From Hetaerina americana (taxonomy: Eukaryota > Arthropoda > Insecta > Odonata > Calopterygidae), in NCBI GenBank assembly GCA_022747635.1, contig JAKTNV010000005.1, forward strand, positions 90,235,469 to 90,299,468: DNA of 64,000 nt, in the 5' to 3' direction. The notes under the pieces were generated by a model. It saw only the letters and a program-made list of their open reading frames with translations, ran no database searches and had not been told where the DNA came from. The translations under genes were made by a program, and so were the position numbers. Below, piece by piece: positions 1-11,554 of this stretch (positions are counted from its first letter, which is position 1; every line of letters begins with the position of its first letter).

Positions 1-2355
1 GGTTCAAAATAGTGTGGTATTCAACCATATATTGGAATATATTCAACCCCAAACTGTGGCATGCAAAGCACTAAAAAATACCCACTGATCAGTTTTTGAT
101 ATGCATTACACGGTGTGTAGCATGCCTTGAGGGAAAACGGCGCCCCCTTAGGGCAATCTTGACCACACGCACAGCGTCCCAAACCACCCGGAGGCGTACG
201 CAAATCACGGGCGCTGGGGTACCCAAAGACGTATAATGATTATGGGGCATTCGCGCCAGCGGCCAATAAATATGTAGCCAAATAAATTGAGTTCGTTCTA
301 TGCTGAAAATAATGTTCATTAGCTAATGTTACATTGTACCCTGCAAGCTACGACTAGGGTGTTTGGCGGGGGGTGATAACAAACCAGACTACCTTTGACA
401 CAAAATACCCCCCCCTTGGGCGCAAGGACATCGTTATTCTAATCCATTATCGTTCGTGGGAGAAATGGCATGATAAATCCATCACGTAAGTGCTATGCAC
501 TTAATCTCTCGAATTTTATTGTCTCTCCTACCGTAGTGCGTAATCTCTCCTACCGTAGTGCGATATGGCTAATAATAAATTTTCAATAACTCTGCTTAAG
601 AGACATCCTTCCAATTTATGCAAAAGATTGAATCCGTAATTTAACCTTCCCTCGGTGAGCGAATCCCGGCCGAGGTCCTTTTAACTGTGTTATACACTTA
701 ATCTTCAAGACCTTTGAACAACGGTGCCTCAATCAAGCTGCCATAAAACAGCACGAATTTAAAATTATTTCTCTTATTTTATTACCATAAGTGTTTATTT
801 GAAAATGACTCACCTAATATTTGAAAGCACCAGCAGCATGGCTAATATTTTAAAAATATATCTGAATTGCGCTCCAAATTAATAATTCATAGCATAGTGA
901 AATTATAAATATTCAAAGTTGAAAATTAAAAGGAAGCGGCTTGATAAAAAGTTTATAAATGGCATTTTTCGGTTTTGTAAATTATCAGTACTTTTCATTC
1001 ATTCATAAGAATGAAAATCACGACTGAATTTAATGAAAATATTGTCGGAATTTTTACTTTTTTAAATAAAGTAACAATTTTGAAGGAGCAATGTTATCTT
1101 AATTTTCATTAACAAGTTCTAGGATCTAATCAAATTTCAAATCCCGAGAGCGTAAAATTTTGAGCTGATTCCCAATAAACATGGACCATTAAAAAAGGTC
1201 AAAGGCTGATCGTTTCTTTTCCCGAACTAATCGAGGGAAATTTATGAAACGGCTTCCACAAAACGAAAGCGTCCTCTGAGTGTGCCGGCGCTCGTATGCG
1301 ACGCTTGCCAAATCCGACGGGAACGGTGGAACGACACCCTTATCCGCCCTTATTCCCTGAGACGCCAGGGGTATTCCAAAGGGGCGAGGGGAAGGGGTCG
1401 CGGGGAGGGGGGAGAAAGTGCTGAGAAGGAGAGGAGGGAGGGATGCGTGAAGAAAGGGGAAAAAAACTCTTAATAGTCTGACCCATTAGGCACCAAATGA
1501 AAGATGCGAAAACTTTTCCTTTAACGCCATTTAAAGAAGAGGAAGGAGAAGGGATTTTGGCGATAAAAATAGAAACGGAAAATATTTCACCAGCCGTTTC
1601 CAACCCTCACACACCCCCCTCTCTCTCTCTCTCTCCTCTCAACGTTTTCTTTTTCTAATTTTTTTTAAGGTTCCATTATCGACATTATCCATTCACCCTT
1701 CGACCTTCTTTAGGTACTTACTGCTCCTTCCCCCTCCTCCCTCCCCTCTCATTTTTCTCTTTTATTCTTGGCCCCGGGAAACACGAGTCCGACACCCGGG
1801 AAATGGAATGGAAAGGGACTTCTTTTTTGAATTATGACTCGAACCGGCCTATCATTTCCCGCTCCCCGTTCAACCCCTCCCGCGCATCAGAAACCCCCCC
1901 CCACCCTCCCGCACCATCCCCCTCCTCCCGAATCGCATTATGCGCGTCCGCTCGTGCGTGTCCGTACACCCCGTGTAGCGGGGCGGGTCGAGGGAGGGGT
2001 TTGGGGGGCTGAACGTGCACACACAGCGCCAACCCCCAACTTCGAGAATGCGTCCGCGAAAAACACCTTTCGGATGGAAATGAGAGGCTAATACCACAGA
2101 GAGCATTGTGCGAACTCTCTCAGATGGGTATTACTTATTTCATAGACGCAGATTTCCTCTCCGAGGACACCCACTCATCTGGGTGTTGAGTTTTGGACTT
2201 GGGCGTGAATACACCGATGCCGAGTGCTATTGGAGGCATTTTTTGTACGAATTTGAGTTTAAGTCGCCGTTATTTGGCTTCCAAGTATGCGTTTCTCCTT
2301 GCGATCTTTTGATTTGTGGCCTAACAACCACAAAATGCTCACTATGCACCCTCTT
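1..2355. other. No gene recognised; GC-rich low-complexity patch
   Basis: I see no host exon or transposon protein here. Positions 522-562 hold two perfect 19-bp copies of a direct repeat at a 22-bp period. About 1280-2060 is CpG-rich and strongly purine/pyrimidine skewed, with a short CT run at 1619-1636. Open frames in this patch follow base composition and resemble no family I know. It could be the promoter or 5' UTR of a gene whose exons are not visible. Confidence 0.5.
522..562. repeat. Two-copy tandem repeat, 22-bp period
   Basis: The 19-mer TCTCTCCTACCGTAGTGCG occurs at 522-540 and again, unchanged, at 544-562, with a 3-base spacer. It is a simple local duplication. Confidence 0.9.
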
Positions 2356-2357
2356 GC

Positions 2358-2358
<1 letters not shown>

Positions 2359-2436
<78 letters not shown>
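2359..2436. repeat. (TA)n microsatellite at a PLE 3' end
   Basis: An uninterrupted TA run of 78 bp. It sits directly beyond the 3' end of the minus-strand Penelope-like fragment at 2437-2600. The same arrangement is seen at 19224 and 36050. Confidence 0.97.
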
Positions 2437-2437
<1 letters not shown>

Positions 2438-2600
2438 CGATTGTACGGAAAACCTCACCCGAGCGGCACAATAATGGGCTGACACAATATAACACAAATA
2501 GAATAGAATAGAAACATTTAAAAGGACACTCAAACCGTAAATTGTTCGAGCTTTCGGCCCTCTCAGAGGCCTTCTTCAAGAAAGACTGTCTTGAGAGTCA
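2437..2600 (-). mobile_element. Penelope-like element, 3' terminal fragment
   Basis: On the minus strand this reads as a short 3' end with no coding part left. It has the core TTGAAGA, then an imperfect GGCCTC/GAGGGCC stem, then GAAA, followed by AT-rich sequence that runs into the (TA)n array. The same layout (short core, stem-loop, GAAA, T-rich stretch, (TA)n) occurs downstream of the GIY-YIG reading frames of the two PLE copies at 18.5-19.2 kb and 34.4-36.05 kb. The assignment rests on that resemblance, because no protein sequence remains here. Confidence 0.55.
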
Positions 2601-2732
2601 AGAGTCAAACTGCCTTTATGGCCTGATTTGATTTTGATGCAACATTTGCAGAGTCAAACTGAAGCAAACGTCATCGCACGAATGGGATAATATGTGGGTT
2701 CTATGCGTGGGGCGCCTGGGTACTAAACACGT

Positions 2733-2970
2733 GGATCAGGGTCAACAACAATATATTGTTGTACAGCGCGATAATTTTCAAATTGTAAAAATCATTCGTC
2801 TGGACCGGGATAAGAACCCGGATCCCTCGATGTCCGGTCGTGTGCTTAATCCATTTAAGCTACCAGAGGCGTCCTTCTACACACTGCGAGTCCCGGTCAA
2901 GGCGGATGAACACGTTTCAATTTCTGCGTTTTAATGCATATTAGCGGATGACTTCGTTTAAAGTTACTGT
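2733..2970 (-). mobile_element. tRNA-derived SINE-like foldback repeat
   Basis: On the minus strand the centre (about 2806-2890) has a tRNA-like arrangement: an A-box-like GGTAGCTTAAATGG and a B-box-like GGGTTCTTATCCC. The flanks are diverged inverted repeats, one near 2755-2805 and its partner near 2890-2925, both carrying a version of AAATCATTCG. The minus-strand tail near 2930-2970 also matches 26283-26330. It is probably a non-autonomous element. A degenerate tRNA gene alone would not explain the inverted flanks. Confidence 0.6.
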
Positions 2971-4085
2971 CGCGGCATCTCCCGCAGTTTCTTTGAATCT
3001 ACTTCTGTATTTGCTCCGTTGTTCGCTTTAGGAAAATTATTTCCTCGCCAAGGACAACCATAGGTTTCAAATATTCGCGCCGCCAATTTATGTGTTTTTT
3101 TTACGTTTATTTTGGTATCAATTTGTGACAAACTTAAGTACAGGCATATGAGTTTTCATTCTATTTTTTGCTATCCATTTCTATCATAGAGGTCTAAAGC
3201 AAAAGTATTTGCTAGAAGAGGAATAGATTTTTAAAACTTTGTAATGATAAACTAAGTAGGGAATGAAAATTATCAGCGAAACTAGATTGGAAATCACTCT
3301 TGTGGCAATGTTTAAATTACAGATTTAAAATCTTACATAAATTGGAAGTACTATGTCTCTTTAGCGATGATGCTGAAAATGTTGGAGAAAAGAGATAAAT
3401 AACAATTGTGATTTCCACTTTATACGATGGTAGAAATCACAATTATTAATTATCATTTCCCTCCAATATGGAAAGTTACCACCAAGTTACGCCTGAAACT
3501 ATGAGGTATGTTGAAAATGTATTATTAGCCCCATTGTACCACAATAAGAGAGATCATATAAATAACATTAGAGTGATTAAGTGTAGAACATATGGATTTA
3601 CGATGTCAGATTCTGCACTTAGAAATTGAAATATCCATATACTGTAATTTTCTCATGTTAAGGCTAAGGTACAAAACTTCTGTGTATAAACCTATATTTA
3701 ATTTACAAAAACATGTTTCCCTTATGACGAAGGCTTCCGCAAAGATGTCACCAAGGTTTTCGGGTAACTCCCTTGTTGTTCCATCTGGCTGGACGACGGT
3801 TTTGTTGGCGTTACAGTCAGCAACGCAGGACATGAAGATGTTGACTTTAAAGCCAGAGAAACCATATTTTAGCCAGTTGGTACAACGGGGGAGTAATCCA
3901 GATACCCTGGCGTCAATTAAGTTTCTCATTCACCCATTTCGAGGGGAAACCTTAAAATCTGTAAACCGATGAAGAGAAAACCTCACTAAATAATTTTAAG
4001 GTCAAGCCACAATATTTATCGCAAGCGTGTGAGTGTACCATATAAAAAGCGTAATGTCACTATGACAAATGAAGATGGTTATAGT
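2971..4085. other. Intergenic; hairpin, no gene recognised
   Basis: No recognisable coding sequence. An imperfect inverted repeat lies at 3382-3415 / 3433-3466. The last few hundred bases before 4086 may include 5' sequence of the following LINE, but I found no clear endonuclease motif upstream of 4090. Confidence 0.45.
3382..3466. repeat. Imperfect hairpin, 34-base arms
   Basis: Arms 3382-3415 and 3433-3466 are reverse complements with about six mismatches, around a 17-base loop. The inner part of the arms (AATTGTGATTTC) is perfect. It may be a remnant of a foldback or MITE-like element; no terminal duplication was identified. Confidence 0.7.
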
Positions 4086-4174
4086 CTAGGAATTTCTCCT
4101 GATCAGCTATCCTTCAAAGCATAAAGTGGGTAGGGGAAGTCGATGTCCTTCCGGGAATAAGTGACCATTCAGCT

Positions 4175-6334
4175 GTGCGTATATATCTAAACTGGGAGAG
4201 GGCTCAGTATAAGGGGCTAGTAAACAAAAAGATAGTTTGGCAATATAAACGGGGTGACAGGGAAGGGTTACAGACCTTTTTAAGGGAAAAATATTCAAAA
4301 TGGGTAAGTGGTGGGCAGAATGTAGAAGAAATCTGGAAAACATTTAAGGGGATAATGGAGGAGGGATTAAATAAATTTGTCCCGAAAAAAATTCTTAAAG
4401 AAAATACTGATCCAGAATTCTACAACCGCAAAATTAGATCCTTGAAGAAAAAACTGAGAGTGATTCACAAAAAACGGAACGAGAGCTCGGAATGGCTCAT
4501 AATTTACAAAAAATTAGTTCGTGAATTGAATAGAGAAAAGAAAATAGCCAAAGATAGTTTTCTACAGAAAATAATCGGGATAGATAATGGAAATAAATTT
4601 TACAAGTACCTCCGGAGGAGGAAAGGCAACAGGGAAAACATAACAGCTTTAAAAAAAGAGGATGGGACACTAATCGTTGATGATAAGGAAAAGGCTAATA
4701 CGTTTAATAATTGGTATGCAAGTGTATTTAAGGTTATGGTAAATAAAAAGGATCCTGTAGATTCATCTCTGAGTCAACAAGGAGGCGAAAAAATATTAAA
4801 TACCAAAAGTATTAAAACGACGAGCGCAGAAATTTATAAAAAAATTATGAAAATGAGGGCAAATAAATCAAAAGGGCCAGATGGTATCTCAATTGACTTG
4901 CTTAAATTGGGCGGTAGTGTAGTTTCAAATTATATAAATCATTTATTCAATGTTACCTTAAACAATAATGCCCTGCCAAATGCTTGGAAGGAGGCATATG
5001 TTACGCCAATTTTCAAAGGAGGAGATAAGGCACTAGTTGATAATTATAGACCGGTAAGCTTGACATCAGTTGTATGCAAGCTATTAGAAAAGATAATGGC
5101 TGATTATCTCTGGGACCTGTGGGAGAGTGAGAATTGGTTGTATAGTCGCCAATACGGTTTTAGAAAAGGGCACTCTTGTGAAACTCAGCTATTAGGGTTC
5201 TGCCAAGAAATGTTCGACTCTATGGATGCGGGAATAGAGGTGGATGCTATAATAGTCGACCTGTCAAAAGCCTTTGACAAAGTTGACCACGATCGCTTAA
5301 TGCTTAAGATGGGCCAATTGCCACTACACACAGATGGAAGAGTAATCTCTTGGGTCAGAAATTTCATGGAAGGTCGAACACAAAGGGTAAAATTAGGAGA
5401 AGTGTATTCTGAAAAAGCAAGGGTAACATCGGGAGTCCCACAAGGAAGTGTACTTGGCCCGCTATTGTTTTTAATATATATAAATGATCTCCCAATAAAT
5501 ATTAATTCTCAGTTAAGACTTTTTGCAGACGACTGTATTATCTACAGGAAAGTCGAAAATGACAGAGACCGTGACAAACTTCAGAGGGACATTAATAAAA
5601 TGGCTGATTGGGTGACAAAAAATGGGATGGATATTAATGTTAACAAATGCAAATCCATCACTTTTAGCAATAAGGTAAATGGAAACCATAGGGAATATAA
5701 ATTCTCAGAAAATGTCATTCCTAGAAGTGATACTGTCAAATACTTAGGTGTATATTTAACTAAGGACTTAGGGTGGGGGCTAAATGTGGAGTGCATCTAT
5801 AAGAAAGCTTTCAAAACTCTTCATTGGGTAATGAGAAACCTAAAAGGGAGCGTTAGAGCAACCAAGGAGAAGGCTTATCAGACCCTAGTAAGACCAATTT
5901 TAGAGTACGCTTCTCTTGTATGGGACCCTCATGAAGAAGGTCATATTAAAAAACTGGAAAAGGTGCAAAGAAAGGCTGCCCGATATGTACTGGGGAAGCA
6001 TAGGAGGATGGAGAGTGTGTCTGACATGCTAGAAACGCTGGGCTGGGAACCTCTAGAATCTAGAAGAAAAGTAAGCAGACTTTGTGGAATGTTCCGAATT
6101 TTGAAGGGGGAGAAAGCTTGGGCAGATCTTAGGAAAGAGGCGGGGAACCCAAATTTTATAGGCAGAAATGATCACAAATTTAAGATAAAATGCCGGGCAC
6201 AGAGGACAAATAAAAAAAAAATTTCATTTCTAAATAGAACAATTGTTGAGTGGAACACCTTACCTGCAAAAATATTCGAGCCCTTTCCTAACAGAGTGTA
6301 TACTTTTAAGAATAGATGTAAGGTATATATGTAA
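4175..6334 (+). CDS. Reverse transcriptase of a non-LTR retrotransposon
   Basis: A 719-codon uninterrupted frame. In order it shows a lysine-rich linker after the lost endonuclease (residues 1-150) and then the reverse-transcriptase core. The core has YRPVSLTS near 290, YGFRKGHS near 325, the first catalytic Asp in VDLSKAFDKVDH near 365, [16 protein letters not shown] near 420, and the catalytic FADD box near 450. The C-terminal region has the LEYASLVWDP motif near 585. The start is arbitrary, because the frame is open upstream to a TGA near 4090 and still encodes endonuclease residues. Nothing in the catalytic boxes looks broken, so this is a young copy, but it cannot be autonomous without its endonuclease. 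It would copy element RNA at a nicked chromosomal site. Confidence 0.9.
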   Translation: MRIYLNWERAQYKGLVNKKIVWQYKRGDREGLQTFLREKYSKWVSGGQNVEEIWKTFKGIMEEGLNKFVPKKILKENTDPEFYNRKIRSLKKKLRVIHKKRNESSEWLIIYKKLVRELNREKKIAKDSFLQKIIGIDNGNKFYKYLRRRKGNRENITALKKEDGTLIVDDKEKANTFNNWYASVFKVMVNKKDPVDSSLSQQGGEKILNTKSIKTTSAEIYKKIMKMRANKSKGPDGISIDLLKLGGSVVSNYINHLFNVTLNNNALPNAWKEAYVTPIFKGGDKALVDNYRPVSLTSVVCKLLEKIMADYLWDLWESENWLYSRQYGFRKGHSCETQLLGFCQEMFDSMDAGIEVDAIIVDLSKAFDKVDHDRLMLKMGQLPLHTDGRVISWVRNFMEGRTQRVKLGEVYSEKARVTSGVPQGSVLGPLLFLIYINDLPININSQLRLFADDCIIYRKVENDRDRDKLQRDINKMADWVTKNGMDINVNKCKSITFSNKVNGNHREYKFSENVIPRSDTVKYLGVYLTKDLGWGLNVECIYKKAFKTLHWVMRNLKGSVRATKEKAYQTLVRPILEYASLVWDPHEEGHIKKLEKVQRKAARYVLGKHRRMESVSDMLETLGWEPLESRRKVSRLCGMFRILKGEKAWADLRKEAGNPNFIGRNDHKFKIKCRAQRTNKKKISFLNRTIVEWNTLPAKIFEPFPNRVYTFKNRCKVYM

Positions 6335-6549
6335 AAATTTGATTTATGTGTGGTGTATGGTATTATATGTTATAGCTTAATTTTTTTTTATGTATCTTTT
6401 TTTTTCTTGCTGGTTAATGGTTGTAAATGGGATGGGGATTCACTTGTTTTGTTAAAGAGATCTGTGTTTGTCTGGTTTTATGTATTATATTTTGCAATTG
6501 TTTGGGACTTGTGTGCCACCTGACAGTGTCTATTAGCACATGTGTATTT

Positions 6550-6570
6550 ATAATAATAATAATAATAATT
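6550..6570. repeat. (TAA)n tail of the LINE
   Basis: A short run of TAA units at the 3' end of the preceding retrotransposon, as expected for a LINE 3' tail. Confidence 0.85.
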
Positions 6571-7939
6571 CCAGTCTAGCCTCACGCTTCCGTAGTCAAC
6601 TAGTTTCATTTTATTTCCACTACCCTCCTCAAAAGTGACCAGTACACGCTCTATCGGGCTGTTGAATATTTATTTACTCTTTCATTTGATCATCTTAGAA
6701 ACAAATTTCTCCTCCTGAATGTCTTTTTCACAGGCTGAATTCTTCCCTTTATGCCCCAACTACTGTGCCCTCTTGAATTCAAAATATTGCTCAAATACAT
6801 GCGCATAAGTACGTATATTCTTCAACTTAGGCGGTTCGCTCTTGTTTGATTAATACTTGTATTTATTTACTTAATTTTTATAAATTTTTACTTATTATCG
6901 TTTTTCCTTTTTTGATTCCCAACTATATTTCACTTCCTTCTTTGGCTCTCCACTTCACCATGCTTCTTCAATTTTTCCATACTTCTTTATTCGCCCGTTA
7001 CTTTTCGCCATTTATCGCTCGTATTTTGTTAGTTTATTATTTATCTCTTAGTGCTTTCTTCGCCTTTTAACTCTGTACACTCTACTTAGTCCAGTTTATT
7101 AGATAAATACTCGCTTTAAGTAGTTACAATGCAATAAAGGCATCAATCATGAAGAAAATAACACGTGAAGGTAACACGGAGTAGTTACTCAAATAGACAA
7201 TATTCCCCAGTAATATACTTATTCATCGAAAATAATAATCGCCTATGCTTGATTCTGTCCTTAAGAGTTACAAATACTCTGCCCTGGGTGGATTGAATTT
7301 CCACCGAATGTGCTCACCCAAGTACTTAATATGAGGTTTAATTATATCTCAAAAGCAATTTTAAGATCCCAAGTTTTGGATATCTTATAAGGGATACTGT
7401 TTTAAATTTATTTGCAACCAGACGTAGCTTACCACTGTTTTATGGACCCCAATTTTGACGAAACCTCATTGATATTATCCGTGGGTACCAATATATTCAT
7501 TTTACATATTTTATAGGCCTTCGAAATAAATTAATTTCAAATTCACGCTCTGAATCCAGGTACGGTCCAAATGTGCGACAGGAAATCAGCAAATGTCTGA
7601 TAATCAAGCGTGGGAGATGTGAGTGGTGGGCCAGTGTTTGTCAGGCGGTGAGACTCCGGGGAACCACAATTCTCTGTTCCCTCGAAGCTATACACCCGAA
7701 TCCAGCCGCACCCGCCGCCCTCTCCCTCCCCCGCGGATTCCGGCTTTCACGCGCCCACCATTGGGTGACCGCTCACCGGCGTCGAGGCGTGCGTCGTGGG
7801 GGCATTTCCCCCCTCGGCGCTCCGAGGGGCTCTTGTTGCACCGAGGGAGAGTTTTGCTTCGGGTGTGTATCCCGAATTGGAGAACCCATTTCTGACCTCA
7901 CGCATGGGGAGAGAGAAAATGTTTCCGGATAGTGTCTCA
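6571..7939. other. Intergenic; CpG-rich patch at 7600-7900
   Basis: 6571-7570 is AT-rich and shows nothing recognisable. 7600-7900 is distinctly CpG-rich (for example CCCGCGG, CACCGGCGTCGAGG). Two overlapping open frames follow from that composition and match no family. It may be a promoter-associated island of a gene I cannot see. Confidence 0.4.
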
Positions 7940-8470
7940 TCAGTAATTCAATCCTAGGATTGGTTTACGAGTTGCAGCCGTCCATTCTATTCTATTTAAA
8001 GTCAATTCTATATTTCCTTCTGTTATATTCCTAATCAATCCATCGTGCCTCAATGTGTGTCCAATCCATCTATTTCTTCTTTGCCGTAGAGCTCTCCATA
8101 TGGTCTTATCCTCTTCTGCTCCTCTATATACTTCCTCGTTCGTGACTTTGTCTGTCCATTTTATCTTCAGCATTCTCCTCCAGCACCATGTTTCAAAGGC
8201 TTCTATTCCTCGCTGGTCCACTTTTCCACTGTTCCAAGTCTCGGAATCATAGAGCGCCATGCTCCACACGAAAGTCTTGACGAATTGCTTCCTTGTTCCC
8301 AGCCTTAAGTTCTTTGATCACATCAATAGCCTCTTCTTCATGAATGGGTTCTTAGCTGATGCTATTCTTCGCTTGATGTCGGTCGAACTACTTCCATCCC
8401 ATGTTATGCTGCTGCCCAGGTAGATGAAGGATTCCACTCGCTCTAGTTTCACCCTAGATAGTGTCTTCAT
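7940..8470 (-). pseudogene. LINE-B 3' fragment (EN-RT type retrotransposon)
   Basis: The minus strand encodes the C-terminal region of an endonuclease-reverse transcriptase LINE: ETWNSGKVDQRGIEAFETW, then CWRRMLKIKWTDKVTNEE, and a terminal TAATRKPILGLNY. The copy at 14930-18215 carries the same C-terminus. Relative to that copy, about 30 residues are missing between RNITEGN and IELTLNRIEW. The region 8270-8470 continues the homology with stops (LGSSITWDG-like, TDIKRRIA). It is a 5'-truncated dead copy. Confidence 0.85.
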
Positions 8471-9240
8471 CTACATAAATATTACGCGACCCAGCAAAAA
8501 AGGTGTGCGGCAGGGAGTGTAAGCACGAAGTGGGATGGGTAAATGATAAGGGCGGATATGGGATAGGAAGGGAAAAGGGAAAAAAAGGATGTAATAAAAA
8601 ACCTTAAATTACGTGCAAATTTGTGTACATGCTGGAGAAAGACTTAATTGAAAATAAGCGTTAATATCACCTAATAAATTATTCATTAGTTATACGAAAA
8701 AAGAGGTAAGTTATACGAAGTTATGCAAAGATATTTTTCATTCCTAATACATTAACCACCGCCACTTATACAACTGACCTCCAGTACACCAAGACAGGTC
8801 ATGTAGAACTGAAAAGTGAGAAGGAGAAATTCTACTATTTCATGCATGTGTAACTCATGGTCTCCGCCCCTGAAGTCACAGGTAGGGAACGTGACACGCC
8901 GCTGTATAGGCAGCGGACGTCGTACCCCCTCGGAGAGAGACGAGGGATGGAAGGAAAAGCTTATAATAATATAATAAAAGTGAAATAATGTACCAAGCAT
9001 TACATTCCCATATTGTCAGTCTCATACCTCTCTTTGGAGTAGATGGAACTGACATTATATAGTATTCGGCCTTGTCCATAGTTATCCGCTAAGTGACAAT
9101 GCTTTCACTTCCTTACCTAGACGACGACGTCTGTAAGAGTACATTTTTTCGATACTTACGTCCCTGGTATTCAGATGTGTAAGTAATATACAGGTACATA
9201 CATATATACGAATAAATATATATATGTACTATATATATAT
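8471..9240. other. Intergenic, nothing recognised
   Basis: AT-rich sequence with short unsupported ORFs on the minus strand at 8752-9079. A mixed TA/TG-rich stretch at 9180-9240 precedes the LINE-A fragments. Confidence 0.5.
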
Positions 9241-9349
9241 TAAATAATCTACTAAGGTAAAGGTAGGATTTTCATGGACACAAATACTAAATAAATATTT
9301 TGTAACTCCTAACAAAGCACAATCCAGCAACCTACTCTTTCAGTATCAT

Positions 9350-9351
<2 letters not shown>
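9241..9351 (-). mobile_element. Very short LINE-A 3' end
   Basis: About 100 bases on the minus strand match the last 100 bases of LINE-A (compare 9434-9535 and 36364-36475). The shared elements are a TCTAC..GGTAAAGGTAGG block and the AACTCCTAACAAAGCACAA block. It is flanked by TA-rich sequence on the left and the long (TA)n array on the right, so it is an extremely 5'-truncated insertion. Confidence 0.75.

Positions 9352-9433
<82 letters not shown>
9352..9433. repeat. (TA)n microsatellite between two LINE-A copies
   Basis: A TA run of about 80 bp. It lies between the 5' edge of the tiny LINE-A fragment and the 3' end of the longer LINE-A copy, both on the minus strand. Confidence 0.97.
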
Positions 9434-9437
<4 letters not shown>

Positions 9438-11554
9438 AGGTAATCTACCGGTTAAGGTAGGTTTTGGATGGACATAATTACTAATTTAATAATTTGTGAC
9501 CCCTAGCAAAACACAACATCCTACTTTACATCAGGTCCCTCTTCATCTCTGAGTACTTTCTTCCTCCCTTCATCCCGCCCAACATCCCTATCCTGTTCCT
9601 TCCCTTTCCTCTTTTGCCCAACATTCTACCCTCTATCACAGTCTTCAACATCCCACTGCCGGTCAACATGATCCACTTCATCCACTTTTCCTGCCTCCAT
9701 AGGATTTCTCCCAACAAACCCCTCTCTTCATCCACCATACCCAGTACTTCCTCATTTGTCTTCTTCTCTGTCCATTTCACCTTCTCCATTCTTCTCCACA
9801 CCCACATTTCAAAAGCCTCCAGTCTGCGTCTATCCTCCCGCGTCAATGACCACGTTTCCGCGCCGTATATAGCTACGCTCCATATCAAAGTTTTTACGAG
9901 TCATTTATTAATATCCTTACTCAACGTCCTACTCATCAACTCCCTCCTCCTTGTAAAAGCCTCTTTGCCTAGCGCAATTCTTCTCCTTAGGTCCCTACTA
10001 CTTTGACCGTGTTGGTCCAAAACACTACCGAGATACGTAAACTGTTCTACCTGCTCTAGTTTTTGCCCTCCTATTTTAATGTTAAGCTTGGCCTTTTTCT
10101 TTCTAGAAAATCGCATAAGCTTTGTTTTATTTATATTGATTCTCATCCCATACCTGTCGCACTGAATTTCCAATTCACTCAGCAATGCTTGCAGCCCCTT
10201 GGCTGACTGACAAACTAAAGCTTGGTCATCAGCAAACCTAACTGATTTTACGAATTCCCCGCCCACTTTCATTCCTACCTCGAGTTCTTCCCATGCCTCT
10301 TTGATCATTTCCTCTGCATACAGGTTGAACAGCAACGGTGACAATGGGCAACCCTGCCTTACACCTCTTCCTAACACTGCACATCCGGACTCCCCGTTTC
10401 CCACCCGCACCTGAACAGTCAGAGACATGTAGAAGTTGCGGATTTGCCTCCTTTCCCTCCAATCTATTCCTATTTTCTGCAATATACTCATTTGTTTTTC
10501 CCAATTCACTCTATCAAACGCTATTTCGAAATCTACGAAACAGGCAAATACCTCCTGGTTGTTTCCTATATTCCTCTCGATTAATAATCTCATTACTGCA
10601 ATGGCATCACGCGTACCTCTCCCCTTCCTAAACCCAAACTGATCATCCCCTAAGTAATCATTTGCCCTACTCTCTATCCTTTTGTTTATGATCCTGAGAA
10701 CAACTTTAGCTGCGTGGAATATCAAACTTATTTTCCTGTAGTCCTCACATGATGTAGCCTTTACCTTTTTCGGAATAGGGACTAACACTGATCTCACGAA
10801 GTCTTCCGCCCAGATTCCTTCCTCATAGATACTACGAATCAGCCATATAGCCTCTTCCTCCCACATTTTCCTAAACATTTCAATAGTTCCGCGGGAATGT
10901 TATCCACCCCCACGTCCTTATTTAGTTTCATCTCCCTTAATGCCCTTTCTATTTCATTGTCTAGTATGCCTGGACCTAAGCTGTCTTCATCTACGTCATA
11001 TTCTTTTTCAATGTCTAACTTTGTTGGTCTAAGTTCTTTACTATACAGTTCTTCTATATATTCCTTCCATCTCTTTTGGATCTTTCCTGTGTCAACTATT
11101 ATCTTACCCGCCTTATCTCTAACTGTTAGCACATATCTTCCCTTCTTATTTCCCGATAGTGATTTAACCTTGTTATAGAGCGCACTGGTTGCACCCTTCC
11201 TCTGCAATCTTTCCATTTCCTCGCGCTGCGTCTTCCACCATGCTCTATGTTTACATTCTACCTTTTTCTTCTCTCATCTATCTTTCTAATCATCTCATCC
11301 GTGATCCATGGTTTCCTAGTCCTTTTCCCATTAAAAATTCCTATAGTTTCATTTTTCGCTTACGATATCCCTTTTTTGATGTATTCCCATTTTTCCTCAA
11401 TAGTACTTAGCTCTTTACTCTCACCCATGATTTTCTCTACAGCCTGCTGATACTCCTTCCTTGTGAATCCATTTAATGCTTCCACATTCCATTTCCTAAC
11501 TCGCTACCCCATGCCTTGTCTTTTTTAAACGAACGCTACACTTCATAACAACTA
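9434..11554 (-). mobile_element. LINE-A copy 1, 5'-truncated EN-RT retrotransposon
   Basis: A minus-strand copy of the endonuclease-reverse transcriptase LINE that is nearly full length at 36361-39728. It covers the linker, reverse transcriptase and C-terminal region, and stops at about 11554, before the endonuclease domain. Reading frames at 11216-10839, 10878-9901 and 9888-9526 are pieces of one original ORF. They are separated by a frameshift near 10860 and an in-frame stop near 9900. Sequence identity to the 36-kb copy is visibly high. Confidence 0.9.
9526..11216 (-). pseudogene. Broken LINE-A reverse transcriptase ORF
   Basis: The three pieces read in order as follows. First is a linker with LDIEKEYDVDEDSLGPGIL. 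Next is the reverse-transcriptase core, with FGFRKGRGTRDAIAVM, the first catalytic Asp in VDFEIAFDRVNW, GRGVRQGCPLSPLLFNLY and FADDQALV. Last is the C-terminal domain with YGAETWSL and WVWRRMEKVKWTEKKTNEE. In the catalytic block FDFEKAFD of relatives, the lysine is isoleucine here. A TGA stands where the sister copy has an arginine codon (after SKDINK), and a frameshift separates the first two pieces, so no full protein can be made. Confidence 0.88.

Larger units (their letters stand above)
4090..6570 (+). mobile_element. Non-LTR retrotransposon, 5'-truncated, (TAA)n tail
   Basis: The unit starts inside an APE-type endonuclease. The residues GISDHSAV, typical of the end of that domain, lie in frame just upstream of the annotated ORF. 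It continues through a complete reverse transcriptase and ends in a (TAA)n run at about 6550-6570. Most of the endonuclease and any ORF1 are missing. The conserved C-terminal region points to the CR1/L2 side of the LINEs, but the clade is an inference that needs a tree. Confidence 0.85.

Noticed and set aside
1803..2106. Several overlapping ORFs in the GC-rich patch
   Set aside because: All frames are open because of base composition, and none resembles a protein family.
2108..2579. ORFs with long Ile-Tyr repeats on both strands
   Set aside because: They are translations of the (TA)n array at 2359-2436, not proteins. The same applies to the frames across 19224, 36050 and 39729.
10238..10504. 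Minus-strand ORF beginning MGKTNEYIAENRNRLEGK (and its twin at 37182-37448)
   Set aside because: Both lie in an alternative frame of the LINE-A reverse transcriptase. They are conserved only because the copies are recent duplicates.
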